Assembly: GCA_038380795.1 (NCBI GenBank)
Contig: CM076260.1
Location: 28,182,634 to 28,246,633 of the forward strand
Source of the DNA: Pyrocephalus nanus
Lineage: Eukaryota > Chordata > Aves > Passeriformes > Tyrannidae
Direction of reading: 5' to 3'
DNA: 64,000 nucleotides
Below the pieces are notes generated by a model. It was given only the letters and a program-made list of their open reading frames with translations. It did not search any database and was not told the origin of the DNA. A program made the translations under genes and the position numbers. This document shows, one piece after another, positions 50,837-63,372 of the stretch (positions are counted from its first letter, which is position 1; every line of letters begins with the position of its first letter).

Positions 50837-51999
50837 TGCACCTTCTTCCTCTTGAATTTCCCTCTATCCTGGTATTCTTTCATTCAATAAGATGCAAAAC
50901 AGATGGTTGGATTAATTTTTCTTTCCTTTCCATGACTATGTTGCTTTCATGTTCCAGACTCCTGGATTTGCTTGAGGGGAAGGCAGATATTTAAAACAGC
51001 AACATCTAGTCAATAAATTTTGTCTTGATTTTTAGTTTCACATACCCTTAAGACAATGTGATCCATCTCCTAGGAGACAGTGAGCACTAGCAAGGAAACA
51101 AATTGTACCTGTTTGAAAGCTGGCACTAAAAAAACTATTGTACATTTTCTTCATATTAACAGTAGCTGCAAAGATCTACCTTATTTTGCTTTCATCACCT
51201 AAAAAGAAAGGATGCCACTTCTTTTGAGAAATGATAATATCAAATGTTAGTAAATTGAATAATTTTTTTTTCTAAATGAACATTTTGTGTAATTGAATAC
51301 ACTACTGTTGTTAGTGAACAGCAATTTCCACTAAATATAAAATTCTCATGCATTTTGATATTTTTAACTAAAAGCACAAAAATACATAGAAAATGCAGAA
51401 AATAAAAATCGGATAGCACAGACTTTTTGGAAAAAATATGAAATAGACATTTTTTATTAAGATGCTTTATTAAAAATGCATAGAATTGCTAATTATATTA
51501 ATCTATTTTTTTAATTTCTTTAACATTCTAATATGAATCCTAAAATTATATGAGTTATACCTCATTACTTATGTCTCTTTCTTTCTGTATCTGACCAGCA
51601 GCAGATACTGGCCACAACCCTCATTGACAAAGATTTTTTTTTTTTAAATCTCTTATCAGGACAAGATTTTGGTCTAATGATTAGGAATTTAACAAAGCTT
51701 CTATAAATAAGAAATAAAGGTTTTGCTGCTTGTGAAGTAATCAGCAATTGAAAAAGTGCTCCCAAGTTTTATGACCACAAAACTTAATTTAACTTTGTGG
51801 GTCACTGTTCAGTGATTTTTGTTAACTTAACAGCAGGACAATGAATAAATATTAGAGAAAGTTATGTTTCAGACTGGGGGAAAAAAACACATTCCTTTAG
51901 TAATCAGGGAACGTGCTTGGTGTGAGACAATGTAGTAGTGTTCTGTCTTGGATGGAATCAGACATGCTATGAGCAGTTAAATATTTTAGGGGGAGGTTT

Positions 52000-54900
52000 T
52001 AATCAGAAACACAAGTTACCTACAGAGGTTTATGCAGAGCAGATTTATTGCTATATGTATAAATTATATAACTGTGTGATATGGCATCCTGTGAGGATTA
52101 TGGGATGAGTTCTATACTGGTTTCCATCTACAATGCCTCATGACCTCATTGTAAGCATTGACTAATAATAGGCACAGTAGTCTATAGCTTTCAGAATGAA
52201 CTTGTCTAAATGGTTACAGAAAATGCAAAAGCATTTACAGGGGGAATGTTAAGATTTTGCCAGTGCTCACAAGCACTTGTGACAATAGCAAAACATGAGA
52301 CAGTATAAATAAAAAGTCTATCATAATCATTAACTTTTTAAATAGTTTGATATTTTGACGATGTAACTTTACAGTTTGGCATAATACATTTTGAAGAATA
52401 TAAAATAATTTTTTTCCTTCAACTATATAAAAGAATCTCAGACCTTGATTTAGAAATTTAGAAAGAGGAAGAATGACCTATAATCATATTTTACTGGTCT
52501 GTTGTACTCATAATTTAAAATATTACTCTATTTTTAGTCTGAGATGATGTAGTTGCTACTTGTAAATCTTAAACCTTGATGTGATGCACTGTATGACTTC
52601 TCATCTGAGTGCTGTATAATTTCTTTAGCACTGGTAACAATCAGAACAGGTGCCAGGTTGTGCCCAGTCTGTAGGGAGTGAATGAGCCTGTTTAGCAGGG
52701 AAATGGTTCCAGATTGCACCACACTTCTGAGAGGTCATTAGAGAGAGAGAATCACAGCAAGAAGATGAGAGTCTGTAGCTCACATGAAGCTGAGATGCAG
52801 CTAGCAGCCAGCTAGGTTTCTTCCTAAGGACCAGAGGAAGCTGTAGAGATTTTTCTGAAACCTGCAAGGTTCCTTATTTGACTGAGGAGAGAACTTGCAA
52901 GAAGAGCTGTTTACAGAATGTTTCCCTATCTGCCATAAGTTAAAAATTGAAAATTCAAATATTTTTAAAAAATAATTTTGGTGGTTTAGACATATTTATG
53001 CATATTAGAACTTCCCTCAGCCAGGAAAACTCACTCCATAGGTCTGGACAGCAGATTGTACACTAGGAAATCTTCCTTCTAAGAGGCTTGTGGCAAATAA
53101 AAACCCTAACAGGATGAGCAACATATTTCTCTTTTCCAGGTTAAGATCCTTTTATCACCAAAGCATATTTTCTAATTTCTCAGTGATCTTTTGTCTATAT
53201 TAGAACCTGCTCCATTTGATCATATTATGGACAGAAAATTGTCATGCTTATGGAAGTACAGAAGTAATTTTATTTTCCTACTGCAACTAATAGTGTCCAT
53301 AAGGATTAAACTACAGTAAAAGTTTAGTTAAATTTCCTTTGGTTTTATCTTTCCAAAATAAAGTTTGCTACAATTTCCAGTATGTTTCTCCAGGTATACT
53401 AACACATTATATTCTATATAATATTAAAATAAAGAATATCCCGCAAAATTTGAAAAACCACTAAATTATTCACCAACACACTTGTAATGCATAAATCTTC
53501 TCACCAGATTCTTAAATTTCTATTACACCCTCTTACATATATCTTCATAGAAAGTGTAATGCTCGTGTAGCTGAGCTCTTTCCAACCCTAAAACCCTATA
53601 AATTAAAATAAACCATATAAAACTTAATTTCTTAAAAAATCCACTATGAATGAAAGCTAGTGTTGGGTCCAAGCAGTTATGTGGCATAACTTCAAATTCA
53701 GTAGAATTATTTGGTGTGTATTGTTCAATCTGACACCTGCTTTTCTGAACTACAAAATTACCTTTGTGAAATAAAAAAATAAAAACAAATACCAAGCCAT
53801 TTAAACGAAGTCTATTTAGTAATTTCAAATTAGCTTTTGACATTCGTAAAAAATGGTTTCTATATCCTTCAGCAGGAGAAAAAGCTCTTTTAAGAGTGGG
53901 ATGTGGCTAAAATGTCCAGGTTTTTCCGGGAAGGGAAAATTCACTCCTACCCTTTTAAAGCACCTCGTGGACTTCAATGCCAGATTCCACAATAGCTCAC
54001 AATGAGTCTATTATCTACTTAGTGAAAATGGTAGAGTCACGATTTTGAGTGTTTTGTTGTGAAACAGCATTTCAAAATATACAGCTTCAATTTCTCAAAG
54101 AAATATATTCTCATTTATTCAACCACTATAAAGAGAAAAGACTTAAATGGGTCTGGAGATTTTTGGATATGTTTTTGTATATGTTCAGAAAATTTTCTTA
54201 TGGTTTATCTTTAGAAAACTGTAGCTCCACCTGATATTATTGCAATACTTATTCTGTGCCAAACACAAATTAAAAAAAAATCCAATTGATTTTAACAGCC
54301 TAGAATCTGTTAAAACCAGGAATATTTTCTCTGTGTTTTGTTTAAGAATTGCTTTTCTGGAATTTTAAATGCCATAATCCTTTAGACCTGTTTTCTAGGG
54401 GCTTTTTTTTAAAGTGGAATAATTTTGGATCCGATGTTTTCAGTTATCCAGATGAATTCTTCACTTTTATAAAAAGTTTTCAGGAGAAAACTGATGCTAT
54501 AAATAGGTAACCACCAAGAGTCAATTATTTCATATATTCCATGTAGTTTTAGATTTAGCAGTACCACCAAGTGAGATCTCAATGGGGTTTGTAATGACTT
54601 GGCACCACATGCTGGGTTTGTTACTCATGCAGTCTTGATTCTTTTGCTCTCTTACTGCATAGACTTCCATGAGGCACTGAAGACAATTTAGCCTTGTTCA
54701 TTTTTAAAAATTCTCTCCAAATGCACCTAGAATGAATAATATTTTTACTATATATTTTAATTGTGTAGCTAAGTGTGATGTTCTTGATTTTCTGCTCTCT
54801 GCAGTAGTGTATAGTAAAAAAATATTTATTTCAAACACAGAAATCCAGTTTATACAGCCATGTGTTGTTGTTTCAAATTGTTTCTTTTATGAATAAAATT

Positions 54901-55924
54901 CTGTTAATATTATGTGCACTGGGAGTTATCCTAAATCATACATGATATCTTACTAAATTATCATTTTCCAACTTCCTTTTCCTCACAATAATACTGTTTA
55001 TAAGTGCAGACTTCTGTCTGTATTAAAACTTTTCTGTCCACAGTTTTGCCATTTCTCAATAGTTTTCAAAACAGGTATGTGTATTTTTCTCCTGTTGTGA
55101 TGCAGATGAAGTCAGTTAAGTAAAACACAGCCCTAGAACATGTACAAGATTTATCACTTAATATTCTCTGTAGCAGCTAACCTTAGTCAGCATGAAGTAT
55201 TTCCTGTTGCTAAGACAGTGAAAAAGCTTGATATAAAAAATTAGATAAAAGATAAAATAATCTCCTCTTCCTTGTTGAATACCTCTCCAATTGTGTTATT
55301 ATTGATAATTGCAGTTACTGCAGCTATCCACTGGATGTGGAAATGGGGAATACTTAAGGTCTCTTGATATCCAGAAGCCTGACTTCAGATTTGTCCTAAG
55401 GCCTACTGTCAAAAGACATAAAGAGAAATCCAGAATATAATTTACATACCTCTAATTTATTTATATTATTTGCCTTTTTATGTTAAGCCTTATGGTTTAG
55501 TCTTACTATATTTATTGACACAACAAGGGATTTCTTCGGGCCATTTTCTGGTTTTAGTATTTTTTTTTTTCTCTCTGGAAAAATAAAGTTTCTGCCTTTT
55601 TCTGACACACATCAGTCATAGAACCTTGGGACTTAATTATTACAACCACTTTTGAATTTGGATTTCATTACAATATGTAAATTATTCTTGAAACTATTTT
55701 TAAATGCTAGCCTGACTGCTATATGACACAAGCTCTTGGCTGTCAGATCTGAATTCAGTGTGGCTTAATTACCTTACCTAACTCTCATATGCAATACAAA
55801 ACTGGTCCCATTGGGGAGCATATAGTCTTTTGTGAAACAAGTTGTCCTAAAAGGAACAATGAAATTTTCCACAAAGCAGACAGAATCCAGAATGCACTGG
55901 GACTCCATGGAGCTCCTCAGTGAC
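52000..55924. other. Unique A+T-rich DNA, no gene seen
   Basis: No gene or element is recognised. The 106-codon minus frame at 53523-53843 has no family motif and appears to be chance. Confidence 0.5.
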
Positions 55925-56710
55925 AAGTCTACATGCATGAAAGGCTGTGTCTCACCTGTGACTGTACAGGCAAGCATAAATATTGCACAAAAGCCCCTGC
56001 AGAGATCCACCTGCAGCCCATAGAGAACACTGACCCTGGAGCAGGTGGATGCCAGAGGGGTGTGACCCTATGGGAAACCCATGCTGGAGCAGGCTCCTGG
56101 CAGGGACCTGAAGAGCCATGGAGAGAGGAGCCCATGCTGGAGCAGGTTTGCTGGTAGGACTTGTGACCTGTGGGGATCCACACTGGAGTAGCCTGTGCTT
56201 AAAGGACTGCACCCCACACCCCACGGAGGAGTGGAGTGACCCACATGGTAGTAATTTGTGGACAGCTGTTGCCCATGGGATGGACTCACACTGGAGAAGT
56301 TAGAGGAGAACTGTCTCCCATGGGAGGGACCCCACGCTGGATTAGGGGAAGGATTCATCTCCCTGAGCAGAAGCAGAAACAACCTGTGATTAACAGACCG
56401 TAACATCCCCTCGTCTCCCTGCACTGGTCTCAGGGAAGAGGCAGAGCTGGGAAGGAGGAAGAGGTGGGGGGGTGGTGTTTTTAAGGTCTGTTTTCCTTTC
56501 TCATAAACTTGCTATTATCTTTTAGGAATAAATTTAATTAATATTCCCAATTTTAGTCTCTTTTGACCATGACAGTATTTGGTGGGTGATTCTCTCCAGT
56601 TCTTATCTAAATTCATGAATCTCTTGCTATATTTTCTCTCTCCTGTCCAGTTGTGGAAGGGAGTGATAGAGTGGCTTTGGCAGGTGCCAGGCATCCCTAC
56701 TATAATCTTT
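55925..56710 (+). mobile_element. ERVL-like LTR fragment with ~50-bp modular repeats
   Basis: The segment is GC-richer than its flanks. CTGGAG-type modules recur at about 56036, 56084, 56137, 56183, 56291 and 56337. An A+T-rich stretch with aataaatttaat (near 56526) offers a polyadenylation signal on the plus strand. The end contains gggagtgatagagtgg (56659-56674), which is identical to 58091-58106 in the LTR at 57566-58148. This supports an avian ERVL-type LTR 3' part on the plus strand. The final CA terminus is missing or mutated, and the left edge is approximate. Several overlapping open frames (up to 118 codons on minus) result from the repeat modules and are not genes. Confidence 0.7.
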
Positions 56711-57565
56711 TTCATGCCATGATTCAGATCATGAGGAGTTTGAGGTAAGAATAGTAACTGGGAGAGGTAATAGGCAAAACAAGTACTGAACAATGTAAGA
56801 GGGTGAAATGATCATGGGGAATATTTGTTATAATTGTTGTGGAGAGGCAAGGGGAGAATTTTGTGTGAATTGTGCACATTCATTTTGTGTTGTGATGATA
56901 TTATTTTGATTTTTGTGGGGGGATTTTTGTTTTGGTTTTGTTCATTGTTTTTGTTGATGTGAACGAAGGTTTTGTGATAAATGTGGACTTCTCCTCCCAT
57001 GGGAAAAGGCAAACCCATTCTTTGGCTTGTCTTTGCTCAAGGACCAGGGTGTACTTAGTGGGTAGTGAAGAAGGATGGGGAGACCCAGTCTGTGCCTCAA
57101 GGAGATTTAGCCTTGAGGGAAAAGTAATCTGTGGTGTAAGTTGTATGTTGCAGGACATAAAGTAGCAGGAATGACATGAACCAATGCAGAATGAATTTTG
57201 CAAGGAACAAGAACAGTGTGATGATGACTCAAGCCAGGCCGCTGTTGATGTCCACTGATCGGCTGTGCTGCTTCTCCTGTTCTGAATACCTATCCTGATG
57301 GAATGGAGCCCAAGATCTGAAGGGGTGAAAGAAGCACATGAAAATAGGAAAATATCTATCTGTAAAAGGGTGGGGGATAGAAGTTAATGCAAATGTGTAA
57401 ATCTATATGTTGGGCATAAAGATGGTTTAAGGATGTAGTTTAAGTTGAACATGTTGGTAAGAAGGAATTCCAGTAATGAAAAAGAAATGCAATAGAACAG
57501 TTAAAATAGATATAAATTATGTAGGATCTGAATATGACACAAATGGTATGGAATAAGAGGTGGAG
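56711..57565 (+). mobile_element. Probable ERV-derived segment between two LTR ends
   Basis: Lying between two plus-oriented LTR 3' ends, this 855-bp segment contains a G/T-rich stretch (56910-56960) and a moderately GC-rich part (57000-57330). It resembles sequence commonly found with avian ERVL LTRs. I see no gag, protease, reverse-transcriptase or envelope motif, so if this is proviral interior it is heavily deleted. It could equally be U3 material of the downstream LTR family. Confidence 0.45.
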
Positions 57566-58148
57566 AGCGCATTGGGTCTGGCTGAGATGGAGTTCATTTT
57601 GTCTGTAACAGCCCTCATAATGCTGCTCTTTGCATGGATGGCTAGAAGGGTGTTGATAACACACTACTTTGGCTACTGCTGAGCAGGGCTGGCACAGCAT
57701 CAACACTGTATCTCAACATTTACCTCCCCTACAACAAGGGGCAGCAAGGGATAGTCAAGAGCCTGGGATGGGACACAGCTGACCCAAATTAACCAAAGGG
57801 AGATTCCATACCATATGATGTCAGCTCAGATATAAAAGCTAGGAAAGGAAGAGGAAGGGGGGCATTCATTATTTACAATGTTTGTCTTCTGGAGCAACCA
57901 CTATGAATGCTGAAGCCCTGCTTCCCAGGAAGTCACTGAATATCCCTTGCTGATGGAAAGTAGAGAATAAACTTTTTTTTAATCTTTGCTTATGCATCCA
58001 CAAACTTTCTTTTTTACTTTAGTAAACTGCTTTATCTCAACCTACAAGCTGTTTTCCATCTTATTTTCTCTCCCATGTCCAGCTGTGAAGGGGAGTGATA
58101 GAGTGGTTTGATGGGCACCTGGAGTCTAGACAAAGTCAACCCAGCACA
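57566..58148 (+). mobile_element. ERVL-like LTR, plus orientation, with TATA and poly-A signals
   Basis: It begins around 'ggctgagatggagttcattt' and ends 'caaagtcaacccagcaca'. It has TATAAAAG at 57831-57838 preceded by 'ccataccatatgatgtcagc', and AATAAA at 57966-57971. The block agtaaactgctttatctcaacc near 58021 is shared in form with the other LTRs of the window. The order (U3, TATA, poly-A signal, U5) fixes plus orientation. It is related to the minus-oriented LTR at 58459-59056: both carry the 'accatatg' block, the gccctgctt block and the GTTGATAACAC block. The left boundary is uncertain by about 10 bp or more. It encodes nothing. Confidence 0.82.
57831..57838 (+). promoter_or_regulatory. 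LTR TATA box
   Basis: TATAAAAG lies in the U3 of the plus-oriented LTR, 128 bp before the AATAAA signal at 57966. This is the spacing expected of a retroviral R region. Whether it is active is unknown. Confidence 0.6.
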
Positions 58149-58458
58149 GAATGTTATTGATTTTATTATGCAAAATCAACATAATATCAAGCAAATCAAT
58201 TAATAATTAGGTAATAATAAAGGGATGAAAAAAATAAAATAATTAATATAATTTCTATAATAAGCTAGTCTGAGAAAAATATTCAGAAACAGATATCACA
58301 ACAATATAACTACAGGTAAAAGCAATTCAATTGATTTTCTTTATTTTCTGTGCAACCATCAACACAGAAGATTTTTTCCCAGATATACTGAGTATGAAGT
58401 AATCCCTACACTTACTGTTTTATCTGATGGACTTGTTATAAACTTGTTCAAGGCTTAC
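58149..58458. other. A+T-rich spacer between opposed LTRs
   Basis: About 310 bp, very A+T-rich, with no recognised element. It ends in gcttac, which recurs after the next LTR. Confidence 0.5.
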
Positions 58459-59056
58459 ACTGTTCTGTATCCCCACCTTGCAGCTAACCTCTACACAGCC
58501 TCTCACTCCCCACTACCCTCCCACCCCAGTGGGCTGGGGAAGAGAATTCAAAAGGTAAAAGTGGGAAAACTCATGTGTTGATATAAAGTCAATTTAACAG
58601 GCAAAGCAAAAGCTTAGCACTAAAGTAAAGTAAACCCGGGAATTAATTCACCACTTTCCATGGGTACGCAGTGTTCAACCATCTCCAGGAAAGCAGGGCT
58701 CCATCACGCACTAAGAGTTAATGAGGAAGACAAAACATCATCACTCTGAATGTCCCCTTCTTCCTTATTCTTCCCCCACCTTTATGTGGTAAGCATGAAG
58801 CCATATGGTATGTGATATGCCGTTGATCAGTTGGGATCAACTGTCCCACTGTGTCACTTCTCAGATCCTTGTGCATCCCCAGCCTACTTTCCCACTATGT
58901 GAGAAAAAGAAAAGACCTTGACTCTTTGAGAGCCCTACTCAGCAGTAATTAAAATATCCCTGTGTTATCAACACTGTTACCAGGAAAATTTCAAAACACA
59001 GCCTCGTGCTAGCTACTGTGGAAGAAATTACCTTGATCCCACTGAAAAGAAGCACA
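58459..59056 (-). mobile_element. Solo ERVL-like LTR, minus orientation
   Basis: The direct repeat gcttac flanks it at 58453-58458 and 59057-59062. The plus-strand start tgttctgtatcccc (58461) and the end gaaaagaagcaca fit the TG...CA pattern, with two extra bases (ac) on the left. On the minus strand it carries 'gtgatggagccctgctttcc', 'gttgaacactgcg' and GTTGATAACAC blocks typical of avian ERVL LTRs. Its TATA region (plus 58779-58786, ctttatgt) has decayed. It is related to, but clearly diverged from, the plus-oriented LTR 310 bp upstream, so the two are separate insertions rather than one inverted duplication. No internal sequence remains. Confidence 0.85.
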
Positions 59057-61031
59057 GCTTACCAGAGTTAAGAGTGTTCTACTATCCATCATTCTCCTAT
59101 AAATAAGTAGTATTACTAATTTGGCTAGTTGCAAATTGTAAATAATTTAATTAAAGTCCAGTTGAATGTTTATTGATTTTATCAAGTTTGAACAAAATAT
59201 TTCCATTTCCCTAGAAAGTTATATTTACAAGTAATTGGTAGTGTAGGATTTCTATTTTATATTCTGCTGACTTTATTGTGTTTGAGAAATAGCTGAGCAC
59301 TGCAAAGACAAATCTGTTTGTGTCTCTAAGTTTGCATATAAACTTCCAAGCAATAATTGATTTCTGTGACAGTCCATTGCTGTATGACACATTGTCTTGA
59401 AGTTCTGTTCTCTAAACTCAGACTTCTTTTGTTTGGAAATTAAATCTATAGATTCAAGGTTTTTCTTTGTCTATTTTTACCCCCCTGTATTAGGACACTG
59501 TAACGATTTCACATATTGGGATTACATCCAATAGCACTGTTTTATAGCTCTGTCTGTAAGGTAATCTGGAAAGTACAACACAAAAAAATTAGTAAGACAA
59601 ATCTTTTCTTCTGAAAGTCGTTGATTTCTATGGAGTTGCACAAAGTAAATAGTTATGAAGGTTAGCCTACTCTCATGATTAAATCAAGTAATGTAGATTG
59701 ACTGTAGTAATTAGAGTACTCTAGATTTGTTCCTGATATTAGAGAGGGAATGATATGTGGAATGACAAGTATTGGGGAAGAGTGTGATGCTTTTCTCAGT
59801 ACACTGCTAGTAGAATCCAGAAGTATAAACTTTATGAAAAACTTAACTACACATCAACGGATGCTGATGATAAAGTTGGAGTCACTCGAGCAAGCTACAT
59901 CAGAAAAAAGCCATAAAATAACTTTGCTTTTCAGATAGATGAAAATCTGAATACAGTAAAGAAATAAAATACATCACTACTGTGAAAGAATAGAGACTTA
60001 TAGAGACTTAAATATAATATAATGGCAGATTAAAGACTAGCAGAGAAGTTTTAATAGAATATAGTATCATTCAAACTGACAGGCACAGGGGACTTCTGAT
60101 GAGTTTCTGAAGTGAGTATAAGCTTAACTTTAAACACAGGTGAGCAACATAGCAATTTCCATTCATATTCTGATGATGTGAATAAAATATGATGATGATA
60201 TTTTCAGATTTCAACTGGGAAAAAAACTTCCATGGTCCTTTCAAACTGAGTACTTTGTCTTCCTAATCCACTTCATTCTTAATCTATATAGATGTGAATT
60301 GATTTTATATAAATTATCCAAATAATTCATTGGACGTTTCTCCCGTTTACCTATGCAGGGAAAGTTAAAAAGAAATAAAAAAACAAACCACCAAACCTAA
60401 CCAAAACAGGAGAGTAGTGTTATAGAAAGAATTTTAAGAGTTTCTCAAAGTCTCTGAGACCTACCTTGGCAATTCAGTACTGCTGAAGCTGCAGTAAGGT
60501 CTGCTGGAGAGCCTCTTCTTCAGAAGGTACTGAAAATTTGTTCATGTAGGGCTGCTTAATAAGTGAGACATAAGAGAGCTCCAGAACACTTTTTTTTTCC
60601 TAATTAAATAAGTTATATAGGTAACAAGAAATAAATGTCATTTGTGACACAAACAGAAATTCTATATACAATTTGTATCTGACTTCAAAAATCCCAATAG
60701 CCAGGATTCACTTAACACAGAGAAATGCATCCTATCAATTATGACAAATCTACCTCTCAGTGAAACTCACTATTCTTCTACAAAAGTAGACATATTCTAA
60801 ATTATACATACTTTTTCTTGAATAATACTATGTGAATTTTGGTTCTAACATAAATTTATTTTTCATGTGTTATTGCTAATATACTAAATGTAAAATGGTT
60901 ATTTGAAACTATATGAATTTAAATTTTCTACATTTTAGTGACATATTGCAGTCAACTGTCTACTAACTCTGATTTATTTTTTGACCAGAAAAAAAACTGA
61001 AATTAACTTATTGAAGTTCTAAACTATCCTT

Positions 61032-61064
61032 TAAAAAAAAAAAAAAAACAAAAACAAAAAAAAA
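61032..61064. repeat. A-rich tract
   Basis: About 33 bases, nearly all A with isolated C. No attached retroposon body is recognised upstream. Confidence 0.8.
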
Positions 61065-61390
61065 CACCCCACATTTAATATGTAGTATAGATTAAAAAAA
61101 AGGGACTAAATTTTATTAAGCATTATGAACTCATCTAAAAGAAAAGGAAATTAAACACATCAAGAAGTAGCTGTCCACTTATACTTGAACCTCTTTTTTC
61201 ATACAAAGAATTTTTTATTATCCTTCATAAGAAAAGAAAAAGCCAACACCATAGCTTACTGAAGAAATGTGTGTATGAAATAAATTCAATTATTCTTCCG
61301 TCTAAAAATATTCAAGGTAGACTTGAATGAAACTTCTTTCACATGAAATTCCCTTCAGCCAACAAATGGGCAGTTAGAAAGGTGGGGATT

Positions 61391-61432
61391 TCTTTTTTTT
61401 TTTTTTGTTTTGTTTTGTTTTTGTTTTGTTTT
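61391..61432. repeat. Poly-T / (TTTTG)n tract
   Basis: A run of about 14 T is followed by five TTTTG-like units. Confidence 0.85.
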
Positions 61433-61579
61433 CCTTGTTCTGCTATCCTAGGAATTCTGAGCTGAGAAAAAAAAATTAAGAGAGAATTCATGCTCTCTAG
61501 ACAGTTCTATAGTTGAGAAATTCCTTTTTAAAATCACATTCACAAGAGTAAACATAATCCATTACAGTTCTTTTGTCAG

Positions 61580-62430
61580 AATGGGGTCTGGATTCTACCT
61601 TTTCTGGGAAACAGACAGGACTGCATACCTCTCTGGAGTGTGTGTACACTGAGGCGTGCAGCACATTTGCACGCATGGCAAATGTGAGGAATCAGGGGTC
61701 AGAGTGCTGTGGTAGGGCTACCATTTCTTGTGGCCACAAAGATGGTGTAGTACAGCTCACACTGTTGAAGTGCTACCATGTATGGGTATGGGTTTTGAAG
61801 GAAAGAGAGGCCAAGAGGGCAAGGAAGGAAGTTACCCTTTATATGAGAGACCAATAAGAATGCATGAACCTTTGACCAGAACCACGTGAGACTTAGGAAT
61901 GGGGAATAAAGGGTAAACCAGGGTCTGGGTGCCTGCTATGGACTGCCTGGACAGAAGGAAGATGATGAGGACTCCTTCAAACAACTGGAAGAAGCTTCAC
62001 ATTTGTAGGCTTTGATCCTCATGGGGCAGTAAGATCACTCTAATACCTCCTCAAAGGACAGCACACCAGGGCACAAGCAATTCAGGTTTCAAGTGTACAT
62101 TGATGGCAAGTTCCTAATACAGGGAAGACTTGCTGCTTACCCTCATGCTTACAAATGAGAAAAAACTGTTCAGGGACGTGAAGGTGAGAGGTGGTGTACC
62201 AGTGACCATGAGATAGTGGAGCTGAGGATTCTGAGAGGAGGGAACATGACAAAAAAAAAAAGAATACAACCCTAAATGTAAGGACATGAACTTTGGCCTG
62301 TTCAGAGATCTGCTTGGAAGGATCTCAGTAAGAAAAATTGTGTCTCTGACTGGGTTATTGATGTTCCCCTGCCTGCCATCATGCTTCTTGACACCTGGAG
62401 CTTGTGGAGAGTAGTCTTTACTCACATAAC
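61580..62430 (+). mobile_element. CR1 LINE endonuclease-domain fragment
   Basis: Plus-strand sequence matches the 5' half of CR1 ORF2. 'ctctctggagtgtgtgtaca' lies near 61631, then a frame giving 'PGQKEDDEDSFKQLEEA' near 61950-62000. The GDFN catalytic region is decayed to 'LMGQ-stop-DHSN' near 62018-62035. The S-D-H-E-I-V-E motif follows at 62201-62221 ('agtgaccatgagatagtgga') and continues into 'LRILRGGN'. This motif holds the conserved catalytic Ser-Asp-His of apurinic-type LINE endonucleases. Several stops break the frame and the RT half is absent, so the fragment is truncated at both ends. Such 5' pieces are rarer than 3' ends for CR1, suggesting a larger copy cut by deletion. The A run at 62249-62260 lies inside it. 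Confidence 0.85.
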
Positions 62431-62878
62431 CTCACTCTATTTCCTTTCTGATAGGAAAAGTGATGCTTTTAGAAGTATATATTAACTGGCAAGAAGATGA
62501 CAAACATAAAAATGAATTAAAAATGTCATTTTCCATGGTTCTTTTAAAGAAAATAATTAATTCCTACCTCATGTAACTTCACTGCTAATCAGGTAGCCAC
62601 TGCCAATATGACAACTGGTGAGATAATTTGAGTAGTACTACCCACAATGCTCTACACCTATTTATTGTGGTAGAGACAGAAGAAATTCAAACAGATTCTT
62701 CTCTTTGCCTATCTCAGTTTTGTCTTTTTCCTCCCATCATTCTCTTACGATTGTATAATAAGAAAGGGTATTTCCCTCTTATATTTCAAGCCTTTGAAAA
62801 TCAGCATGACATCTTACTGCTGACATTAATATTTGTTCTAGCTTTCTGATGTTCTTATTTCCACAAGATTTATCCAGC
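62431..62878. other. Unique DNA, no gene seen
   Basis: About 450 bp between a CR1 fragment and an LTR-like element, with nothing recognised. Confidence 0.5.
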
Positions 62879-63372
62879 TGTCATGGTTTATCTAGTTCTT
62901 GGAAGCCTGGCAGGAATTTTTTCCCTTCCCCCTGCCCCTGTGTGCAGAGCTATCAAGTAGCTATCAAGTGAGCACTTGGGAGATAGAAGAAACTAGCCGG
63001 GCTGGCTGATGGCTGAAAAATTAGTCTCCTAGGAAATGAGGCAGATAAGGAGCTGCACTTTACTTTTTTTCTCTTGACTCCTGGGAAATGGGGGGAGGAG
63101 TTTTGGGGGCTGGCTGTGACTGTAACGAAGTCAGAGGGGAAGCTTGGTGCTGCTCTCTGCCCTCAGCCGTTTGCTAGCTGCAGGCCCTGCCTGAATTCTT
63201 CACTGGATAGGAGCTGTTGTTTTTTTCCCTGGGGGTTTTTCCCCTCTTTTCCCATTCCCATTTGTTTTCTTTCCCTGGCAGTGATCCTTGTGCACATCAG
63301 GGGGAGAGAGAGGACTGTGTTGTGCAAATTCCGACCAGCTGAAGCAGCATCTCTGCATCTTCAGTGATCTAG

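Larger units (their letters stand above)
47906..51999. other. Unique A+T-rich DNA, no gene seen
   Basis: No gene is recognised. A 28-bp tandem duplication (48243-48299) and a C-rich tract (50818-50836) are listed separately. A T run lies at about 51631-51645. Confidence 0.5.
59063..61579. other. Unique A+T-rich DNA, no gene seen
   Basis: No gene or element is recognised. An A-rich tract lies at 61032-61064 and a T-rich TTTTG tract at 61391-61432. Confidence 0.55.

Noticed and set aside
55774..56424. Seven overlapping open frames on both strands, up to 118 codons
   Set aside because: They overlie an LTR fragment with internal repeat modules. Opposite-strand frames open together indicate composition, not coding.
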